Below the pieces are notes generated by a model, which saw only the letters and a list, made by a program, of their open reading frames with translations, made no database searches and was not told where the DNA came from. Of a DNA stretch of 64,000 bases, positions 56,490-64,000 are shown piece after piece (positions within the stretch are counted from its first letter, which is position 1; the number at the start of each line of letters is the position of its first letter). The position numbers and the translations under genes are program-made. Location of the stretch: contig NC_084836.1 in the NCBI RefSeq assembly GCF_033115175.1, positions 77,838,253-77,902,252 of the forward strand. The letters are read 5' to 3'. This stretch comes from Lepus europaeus. Taxonomy: Eukaryota; Chordata; Mammalia; Lagomorpha; Leporidae.

Positions 56490-57780
56490 CAGGGTGGAAG
56501 GCCTGGCTCTAGGAAGTGAATTCCCGGTGAGCATGCCATGGTGAACGAGAGACCGCACTTAGGAACAGGACAGCCGCAGGGATCACAGGAGGAGCACCTG
56601 CTTCAGAGAAGTAAGGGTAATGAGGACTTAGAATAAGGGACCACAAGTGTAGAATATGTCACTGATTAGTGGGGAGAGGGCATTATAGGTAAGTGAAGGA
56701 GTACAGTGCAGGTGAGGAAGCAATGATGTGGAAATGCAGAGGCCACGTCTATGCCTGCAGACTAAAGTGTTGCTTCTCGCTCTCAACCAGCATTTGTAAG
56801 TTCTGAATTTAAAGCCAAATACTCTAACCAGGAAGACAGTCCCACTTACGGCACTGTTCTCAGAGGCATGGTTAGGTGTGATGTTATGTACCCGTGGTAC
56901 CATATTCAATGTTTTCATGTGGATTTTAGGGAGCTGTCTGTGTGATGTAGTGTGATGTAAGCCTAGGCTACAATTTCATGCCCAAATCTGCTGAAGTTGG
57001 GCTTCATGTCCAGTGCTGGGGATGTGCAGAGAGAGAGAGAGAGAGAGCAAGACTGAGCCTTCTCACTGCTGTAGGTGCAAGTCATTGGGTTGCAACCCCA
57101 TCCTGCCCCGGGCTCTTGCACACCTGTGTACCTGCTCTTGCCTGGTGCCCACCCCTTACCAGGGGACCATGGACCCTCGCCTTTCCTCCATCACCACCCT
57201 CACAGCATGAGGAGGGGTCCCAGTGCTCTGTCCCCATTTCACACACTCTTATCTGTCACAGTCAGTAACCCCACAGTCCATGTGTTTTAGGGGACACACA
57301 GTACATGAGCCTGTGACAATGGAGACTAACGTGGGCTCAGAGGAGGGCAGCTGCCTCCCACTCACTTCAAGAAAGCCCCCATCACCTGGTGGCAAGTGGA
57401 CGTGGAAGGGTCCTTTGGGTTCCCGTTGTTTGTAAGGAGGTGGAATTTGTGTGAATGGAGGCTGAGGACGTATCCCAAAGGACACTCTCGCGACCGTCCC
57501 ATGCAGAGCTGGTGAGCTGCTCCCTTCAGCCAGAACAGCCTTGTCTCTGTTTTCATGAAAATTGGAATATTTGGGTCATTCTTCAAAATTTCAAATCATC
57601 CATCTGCCTCTTTTCCCTTGTTCTCTATTTCAGCTCCCAATATGTGCTTGTTGATGGCCACAGGTCTCTGAGGCTCTGTCCAGTTTTACCCATGATTTTC
57701 TTTCTATTCTTGGTGTGTATAATCTCCATTGACCTATCTTTAGGTTCACTAATTACTTTTCTCTGCCACTTAAAATTTAC
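56490..57780. other. No gene recognised
   Basis: Intergenic. A (ga)n run lies at about 57029-57048. Short frames at 56978-57290 are not recognised. Confidence 0.3.
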
Positions 57781-57786
57781 TTTGAG

Positions 57787-58047
57787 GGAGCCCCAGTGCT
57801 GCGGTGTACAAGGTTAAGTCTCTGCCTGCAATGCTGGCATCCCATATGAGCACCAGTTTGAGTCCTGGCTGCTCCACTTCCAATCCAACTCCCTGTTAAT
57901 GCACCTGGGAAAGCAGTAGAGGATGGCCCAGGTCTTTGTGCTCCTACACTCATGTGGAAGATCCAGAAGAAACTCCTGGCTCCTGGCTTCAGCCTGGCCC
58001 CGCCCCAGCTGTTGCAGTCATCTGGGCACTGAATCAGTGGATAGGAG

Positions 58048-58082
<35 letters not shown>

Positions 58083-58115
58083 CACTGATTTTCAAATAAG
58101 TAAATAAATCTAACA
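57787..58115 (+). mobile_element. C-SINE with (CT)n tract
   Basis: 'gggagccccagtgctgcggtg' head, 'gcacctgggaaagcagtagagg', (ct)n at about 58051-58079, end 'caaataagtaaataaatc'. Confidence 0.88.
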
Positions 58116-58437
58116 AAAGGACCTGTGTAATCACTAGGTGCCTACAATGTTAACAGAGCAGCACCCCCATAGTGAGGGATCATGGAGCTCAAAGAGTTAG
58201 TTCAGAAAGGTAACAAAACACACAGCAAACAAATAACAGACCTTGGAGAAGAGGATAAGGAATTTTCATAGTTAGGGCATGATACTATTTCAAGTACCTG
58301 GTTTCGAATAAAGAATACGACCTGCAAAGAACAAGAGCGCATTACCTTCACATGGGGAAAATCACACGTCATAGTAACCATCCTGGAAGACCTCAGCTAT
58401 TGGGCTTGCTGTAAAGAGGCTTCACACAACCTCTCTT
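58116..58437. other. No gene recognised
   Basis: AT-richer intergenic sequence between SINEs. Confidence 0.3.
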
Positions 58438-58452
58438 AAATATGTTCAGAGA

Positions 58453-58778
58453 GGGGCCGGCTCTGTGGCACACTAGGTTAATCTTCCGCCTGCGACGCTG
58501 GCATCCTATATGGGTGCCAGTTCTAGTCCCAGCTGCCCCTCTTCCAATCCAGCTCTCTGCTATGGCCTAAGAAAGCAGTAGAAAATGGTCCAAGTGCTTG
58601 GGCCCCTGCACCTGTGTGGGAGACCCAGAAGAAACTCCTGGCTCCTGGCTTTGGATCAGTGCAGCTCCAGCCGTTGCAGCCATCTGGGGAGTGAACCAAC
58701 AGAGGGAAGACTTTTCTCTCTGTCTCTCCCTCTCACTGTCTGTAACTCTGCCTCTCAAATAAATAAAATCTTTAAAAA
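58453..58778 (+). mobile_element. C-SINE with target-site duplication
   Basis: 'ggggccggctctgtggcacac' head to 'ctctcaaataaataaaatcttt'. Flanks aaatatgttcagaga (58438-58452) and aaatatgttcaaaga (58779-58793) differ at one base. Confidence 0.93.
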
Positions 58779-58929
58779 AAATATGTTCAAAGAACTGAAA
58801 GAAGCCTTGCTAAATAATTGAAGCAAAGGCTACGAGCTGTGTTACAGCAGATAGACGACATCAACAGAGAAATAAAAACGATTTTTAAAACCGCAGTAAC
58901 CAAAATGAAAAACTTACTGGAGCTTTCCA

Positions 58930-59030
58930 AAATAATTTTTTAAGGATTTGTTTATTTATTTTGAAAGGCAGGAGATATATCTTTCTCTATAGAGAAAGAA
59001 GGAGAGGGAGGTTGGGGGGGGGGGTAGATT
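58930..59030 (-). mobile_element. C-SINE 3' end fragment
   Basis: 'ttaaggatttgtttatttattttgaaaggc' is the antisense C-SINE tail, followed by a short purine-rich tract. The rest is missing. Confidence 0.6.
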
Positions 59031-59314
59031 TTTGTGACCAGATTCTGTTTGCTCCAATTGCCTCCTCATCTTAGGCAGCTGAGGCTGGCACAGCACAGGA
59101 AGCTCAGTGTGGCTGTGTCATCCCTGCCCCAGCTGCGGCCCGCAGACATCACATCCTTACACATGCATGGATGAGCGCCAAAGGGTCCCCAACTCTCACT
59201 CAGTCCACGCCCTTGACCTGAAGTGGGGAGAGCGGAGGAACACAGGTGGCCCCGGGGCTGGCTGTGTTTTCAGCATCATGTCAGAACCAGCTCAAATGCT
59301 AACTGAAAGACAAC

Positions 59315-59640
59315 TGGGGCAGCAGGTGTAGTACAGTGGGTTAAGCCGCCATTTGCAGTGACTGAATGCCACACTGGAGTGATGGTTCCGAGTCCTGGCC
59401 TCTCTGCTTCCAATCCAGCTCCCTACTAACGAGCTTGGAAAGGCAGAGAAGGACAATCCAAGTATTTGGACCCCTGAAACCTTTGTAGGAAACCAGAATG
59501 GAGTTCCTGGCTCCTGGCTTCAGCCTGGCACAGACCTGGCAATTGCAGCTATTTGGGGAGTAAACCAGCAGATGGAAGATTCTTTCTCTCTCTCTCTAAC
59601 TCTGACTTTCAAATAAATAAATGAATCTTCAAAAAAACAT
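59315..59640 (+). mobile_element. C-SINE
   Basis: 'ggggcagcaggtgtagtacag' head, 'gtcctggcctctctgcttccaatcc'-type body, end 'ctttcaaataaataaatgaatc'. Confidence 0.85.
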
Positions 59641-59644
59641 ATAG

Positions 59645-60043
59645 CAAGACGACTATGTACAGGACACAATACTTGGTGATAAGATGACTAGGTTACAGGT
59701 GTGTGTATTTACTGTGCCCTGTGCTTTATAAGTTGAGTTTGTTCCATCTACTTCCATATAGAGAGCTTGTTCTACGAGTATGCGGCATTCAGAAGCAGTC
59801 TCTGACACGTCTCCTAATCGCATCCTCTTCTCTTGTGCTTGAATCCATCTCATGTGCTGTCATTGGCATGGCCACACCAGTTGTGTATCCCAGATAGCCA
59901 GCTGTGCAGTAGGCCGTACCATCCAGACTTGTGTAAGAACACTCTGCGATGCTCACACGGCAGTGCAATCACCCAGCCGCACATTTCGCAGCCAGTGTCC
60001 TGGTCGCTGAGCGGTGCAGGTTGTGCCTTAGGCATCACTCAGC
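59645..60043 (+). mobile_element. Old mammalian DNA-transposon remnant (unassigned)
   Basis: 'agtaggccgtaccatccagac' followed by 'ttgtgtaagaacactctgcgatgctcacac' and 'ggtcgctgagcggtgc' resembles the conserved terminal part of a widespread old mammalian DNA transposon (terminal sequence like gtcgttaagcgacgc). I do not name the family. A C-SINE interrupts its end. Confidence 0.5.
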
Positions 60044-60044
60044 C

Positions 60045-60360
60045 AGTGCTGGGCATTTGGGACAGCGGTTAAGACACCATATGGGATGCCCGTATCCTAC
60101 ACCCAAGGGCCTGGGTTCAAGTCCCAGCTCGGCTCTCCCAATTAGAGCTTTCTACTAATGCACACCCTCGAAGCAACAAGTACTTAGCTCAGCTACCAGC
60201 TCCTTGCCACCCACGTGGAAGAGTTGGGTTGAGTTTCTGGCTCCCTGCTTCGGCCTCATCCGGGCTCTGTTGTGGCAGGCTTTGGGAAGTAAACCAGAGG
60301 ATGGGAGCTCTTTCTGTCTGTCTGTGTCTCTGCCTCTCAAATACATAAATTTATTTAAAA
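60045..60360 (+). mobile_element. tRNA-derived SINE
   Basis: 'tgctgggcatttgggacagcgg', B-box-like 'gggttcaagtccc', end 'ctctcaaatacataaatttatttaaa'. Confidence 0.8.
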
Positions 60361-60533
60361 TTTAAATCATTTAAATATATTTTGACAAGAATCCATGGGC
60401 TTTCCCTTAACTGTGGTAGAATGGATGACACATTTAAAAAATAATTCAGAGACTTTGATGACTTCCATTTGAATTGATTGGAAAAAGAGGGATTAGGAGG
60501 AATGCAATGGATGCTTAGATCAGTACTTACAGG
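60361..60533. other. Unassigned AT-rich spacer
   Basis: Short AT-rich stretch between two SINEs. Nothing recognised. Confidence 0.3.
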
Positions 60534-60534
60534 G

Positions 60535-60860
60535 GCCAGCACTGTGGCGCAGCAGGTTAAAGCCCAGGCCTGAAGTGCCAGTATCCCATATGGGTACTGG
60601 TTCTAGTCCCAGCTGCTCCATTTCTGATCCAGTTGTCTGCTGTGGCCTGGGAAAGCAGTAGAAGATGGCCCAAGTCCTTGGGCCCCTGCACCAGTGTGGG
60701 AGGCCCAAAAGAAGCTCCTGGCTCCTGGCTTTGGATCGGCACAGCTCTGGCTATTGTGGCCATCTGGGGAGTGAACAAGTGGATGGAAGACCTCTCTCTC
60801 TGTCTCTGCCTCTCTCTCTGTAACTCTCTTTCAAATAAATAAAATAAATCTTTAAAAAAT
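60535..60860 (+). mobile_element. C-SINE
   Basis: 'ggggccagcactgtggcgcagc' head, 'ctgctgtggcctgggaaagcagtag', end 'tttcaaataaataaaataaatc'. Followed by a (TA/TAGA)n simple repeat. Confidence 0.93.
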
Positions 60861-60929
60861 ACATATATACATATATAGATAGATGATAGATACACACATA
60901 GGTGTGAAGATACCTAAATATGCAGATAC

Positions 60930-61279
60930 TTGGCCGGCGCCGCGGCTCACTAGGCTAATCCTCCGCCTTGTGGCGCCGGCACACCGGGTTCTAGTCCCGG
61001 TCGGGGCACCGATTCTGTCCCAGTTGCCCCTCTTCCAGGCCAGCTCTCTGCTGTGGCCAGGGAGTGCAGTGGAGGATGGCCCAAGTGCTTGGGACCTGCA
61101 CCCCATGGGAGACCAGGAGAAGCACCTGGCTCCTGCCATCGGATCAGCGCGGTGCGCTGGCCGCAGTGCGCTACCACGGCGGCCATTGGAGGGTGAACCA
61201 ACGGCAAAAGGAAGACCTTTCTCTCTGTCTCTCTCTCACTGACCACTCTGCCTGTCAAAAAATAAATAAATAAATAAAT
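60930..61279 (+). mobile_element. Young CSINE2 copy with target-site duplication
   Basis: 'ggccggcgccgcggctcact' head to an (aaat)n tail. Exact flanks aaatatgcagatac at 60916-60929 and 61280-61293. Confidence 0.95.
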
Positions 61280-61415
61280 AAATATGCAGATACATGATGA
61301 CAGATAGATGATAGATAGATAAGAAGGATCTTGGAAGTTCATGGAAAATATGTATTATGAAAAAAAAAACTGCATGTATTTCAAGACTTTTCCCACAAAA
61401 ATAAACTGACCTTTT

Positions 61416-61765
61416 TTTAATTATTATTATTTTTGAGATGGAAGAGTGGATAGTGAGAGAGAGAGAGACAGAAAGAAAGGTCTTCCTTTGACGTTGGTTC
61501 ACCCTCCAATGGCCGCCACAGCCGGCGCGCTGCAGCCGGTGCACCACGCTGATCCGAAGCCAGGAGCCAGGTGCTTCTCCTGGTCTCCCATGGGGTACAG
61601 GGCCCAAGCACTTGGGCCATCCTCCACTGCACTCCCGGGCCACAGCAGAGAGCTGGCCTGGAAGAGGGGCAACCGGGACAGAATCCGGCGCCCTGACCAG
61701 GACTAGAACCCAGTGTGCCAGCACCGCTAGGTGGAGGATTAGCCTGTTGAGCCACGGCGCCAGCC
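61416..61765 (-). mobile_element. CSINE2 copy, antisense, with target-site duplication
   Basis: Body in the opposite orientation to the element at 60930. Head complement 'gagccacggcgccagcc' at the right end. Flanks taaactgacctttt at 61402-61415 and 61766-61779. Confidence 0.94.
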
Positions 61766-61799
61766 TAAACTGACCTTTTAATTCCACTTTTCCTCAAAC

Positions 61800-61910
61800 A
61801 GCTTGAAGTATTCTCCTAGGTACACAGATACTCCAGGTACTGTGCAAAGCAGTTCAAACGTATTTTCTCATCTGATTTCTGACAACCCTTCGAGGCCATG
61901 TGACTCACTC
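61800..61910 (+). mobile_element. Possible MIR fragment
   Basis: 'gtactgtgcaaagcagttcaaacg' followed by 'tctcatctgatttctgacaaccc' resembles the MIR start (gtgccaggcactgtgctaagcgcttta ... tctcatttaatcctcacaacaacc). Confidence 0.45.
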
Positions 61911-62233
61911 AATAGCTCATTAAATTGTTACTCCACAGCTGCTCCAGCCCGGCTGCCTCCACCTCCCTGGCAGACCGCTCTTTGCCACACCTCCCTGTGG
62001 GTGGCTCTGTGCGATTGTCTTCACTCACGGGATGTCGGCTGCTGTGAGCTCACCCAAGCGAGTGGGCGAACCAGCAGCCCTGCTGTGCATCCTGTGACAT
62101 CGCCGTGGTCCCTGGAGCAGGAAGAACACGTGGAGCAGAGACAGCCCAGACAACGCCACTCCAGAGCCTCTGACTGCCAGCTGGTGGCAGATGTGCTCAC
62201 AACGGACACTGAGGGCGGCATGCCAGTGGAATC
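61911..62233. other. No gene recognised
   Basis: GC-richer intergenic DNA with short frames only. Confidence 0.3.
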
Positions 62234-62248
62234 AAGAAATTGCCCATT

Positions 62249-62506
62249 GGGCTGGTGCCGTGGCTCACTTGGTTAATCCTCCACTTGTGGCGCCAGCATC
62301 CCATGTGGGCACCGGGTTCTAGTCCCAGTTGCTCCTCTTCCAATCCGGCTCTCTGCTGTGGCCCGGGGAAGGCAGTGGAGGATGGCCCAAGTGCTTGGGC
62401 GCCTGCACCGTGTGGGAGACCTGGAGGAAGCACCTTGCTCCTGGCTTCGGATTGGCGCAGTGCCGGCCATAGCGGCCATTTGTGGGGTGAACCAGCGGAG
62501 GGAGGA

Positions 62507-62537
<31 letters not shown>

Positions 62538-62572
62538 ACTGTCTAACTCTGTCAAATAAATAAATATATAAA
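62249..62572 (+). mobile_element. C-SINE with target-site duplication
   Basis: 'gggctggtgccgtggctcact' head, complete body, end 'tgtcaaataaataaatata'. Exact flanks aagaaattgcccatt at 62234-62248 and 62573-62587. Confidence 0.95.
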
Positions 62573-62587
62573 AAGAAATTGCCCATT

Positions 62588-63036
62588 ATACAGCACAGAA
62601 TGGTGATAATAACTCATTGATGTTCCTGTGTTACAGACGAGCATGCTGAGGCTCTAGGAGACTGGAGATTCTGTCTGGTGGTGCCATGGGTCTCTGGGGA
62701 GATCCCTTTAGCACACTGATGCCATGAATTGAAGTGAGGACCTGGTTGAAGGGCAGCTCTGTGGACAGAAAAAAACAAGCTGAATGCTGGGCGGGCCAAG
62801 CTGGTGATCCCAGCAGGGGTCCAGCCTAGGCACCTGCAGCATCAGAATGCGAGGCTTCACTGCCTGGGCCTTGAGTGTGGTGGAGATGGCTTGGAGAGGG
62901 GAGGGCTTGAGTGGGAGGAGCCGAGGGCCTAGATCACCTGCCCATGGGTGCTTGGGATTCTGGGTGCTCCAATCCAGAAACCAGCAGCATGCTATAGGGT
63001 GAGCACCATGTCAAGCCCTGCAGGACATCTTTGCTT
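62588..63036. other. No gene recognised
   Basis: Intergenic. A weak MIR-like patch ('tgttacagacgagcatgctgagg') lies at about 62628-62655. Confidence 0.3.
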
Positions 63037-63367
63037 TGTAAAAAAAAAATTATTTGTTTATTTGTTTGAGAGGTAGGGTAATAGAGAGGATGAGACAGAG
63101 AGAAAGGGCTTCCATCCCCTGGTTCACTCCCCAGATGCCTGCAACAACTGGAGCTGAGCTGATCCGAAGCCAGCAGCCAGGAGCTTTCCCCTGGTCTCCC
63201 ATGTGGGTGCAGGGGCCTAAGCACTTGGGCCATCTTCCAGTGTTTTCCCAGATGCATTAGCAGGGAGCTGGATCAGCAGTGGAGTAGCCGGGACTCAAAC
63301 CGGCATCCATATGGGATGCAGGCACTTCAGGCTGAGGCTCAGCCTACTACGCCACAGCACCGGCCCC
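63037..63367 (-). mobile_element. C-SINE
   Basis: 'aaaattatttgtttatttgtttgagagg' tail complement, 'gatccgaagccagcagccagg', head complement 'ccacagcaccggcccc'. Full length. Confidence 0.92.
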
Positions 63368-64000
63368 TGGGTATCTTTTCTGAGGTCCCAGTGAGACAAG
63401 ATTTTGATTTTCCTCCCATTAAAAATGTTCACCCAGGTGCAGAAGGCCAGCAGTCATTCCAGCACCACCAATTGTCCCTTTCCCAGCGTGCTCCTGTGTT
63501 TCCCCTGATGAGTCTTGATGTTCGTGGTCTTAAGTGCACAGGATAAATGAGCGTCACCAGCTTGGACCAAGCTCTCTGCCTCTTTCACTTGCCATTGAGC
63601 CCGGTGATGGAAGAGCATGTCCCCGGCTTGTCTTTGCAAAAGATGCACCTGCATGCATCACCCTACATTGGTCACAGCAGCTGTCTTCCATCAGGTGGCT
63701 CAGATGAGATTTTTAGGCTAATGGCTGACTAAAGGAATAAGCCTAGGTAGGAGAGATGGAGCAGGGAAGGACAGAGGACGCAGCTAAACAGAAGTGGGGT
63801 TCAGATGTAGCCCGAGGGGTCCCGGGGGTTCTAGAGCTTAAATGACACCACAGAAATGACCTAAGACCCAGACACTCAGTCATATGCCAAGGGCAGCCTC
63901 CCCTCCACCAAGGGCCATTCCTCAGGTGGGGTTCAGGTGTGAGTTGGGCGCAGGTGCACCCGCCTGGTAAGGACCTGAGCAGGGCAGCAACCGCATTAGC
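63368..64000. other. No gene recognised
   Basis: Intergenic sequence to the window end. Short frames at 63454-63732 are not recognised. Confidence 0.3.

Noticed and set aside
61236-61787. 183-codon frame on the - strand, and similar frames in other C-SINEs
   Set aside because: The frame is the translation of a SINE body, repeated with the same peptide motifs in many copies.

Overview
The window is mammalian nuclear DNA, almost certainly lagomorph and most likely rabbit (Oryctolagus cuniculus). The main reason is about 25 copies of the tRNA-derived C-repeat family (CSINE: a GGCCGGCGCCGCGGCTCA-type head, a CTCTCTCTGTCTCTC tract, then an AAATAAATAAA or A-rich tail), which is specific to lagomorphs. 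A full-length L1 with a rabbit-type structure supports this. Bacterial features such as operons, ribosome binding sites and CRISPR are absent. No rRNA or true tRNA gene was seen.

Layout. 0-14.9 kb: old L1 pieces, C-SINEs and a truncated, stop-ridden retrocopy of FNIP2 (about 2.2-4.8 kb, + strand). 14.9-24.1 kb: a processed NEK7 pseudogene (+) whose 3'UTR is split by a full-length L1 of about 7.2 kb on the - strand. That L1 has intact ORF1 and ORF2, a perfect 17-bp target-site duplication and a canonical TTTTT/AA endonuclease site. 25.1-26.1 kb: a strong CpG island with no recognisable gene. 26.6-38 kb: intergenic DNA with C-SINEs, a decayed MaLR retroviral LTR plus internal remnant, MIR, MER5-type hAT fragments and an L1 fragment. 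38-40.6 kb: GC-rich DNA without a gene I recognise. 40.6-50.2 kb: a - strand tandem array of RalGDS-like exons. 51-64 kb: very SINE-dense DNA without a recognised gene.

The centrepiece is the RalGDS-like array. A three-exon module (A, B, C) encodes the REM/RasGEF_N domain of Ral guanine-nucleotide exchange factors and occurs five times head to tail on the - strand at 1.6-1.9 kb spacing. It is followed by one exon coding a Pro/Glu/Ala-rich tail like the RalGDS linker. Every exon is open. Junction phases match (A to B phase 2, B to C phase 2, C to the next A phase 1), and gaps between modules are only about 340-360 bp. Spliced in order from an ATG in strong context at 50170 to a stop at 40632, the model gives 3039 nt, or 1012 residues: five REM domains and no visible CDC25 catalytic domain or Ras-association domain. 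I infer one gene with internally amplified exons rather than five genes. Expression is unproven. The family has a known lagomorph link, since the RalGDS-related oncogene Rgr was first found in a rabbit tumour.
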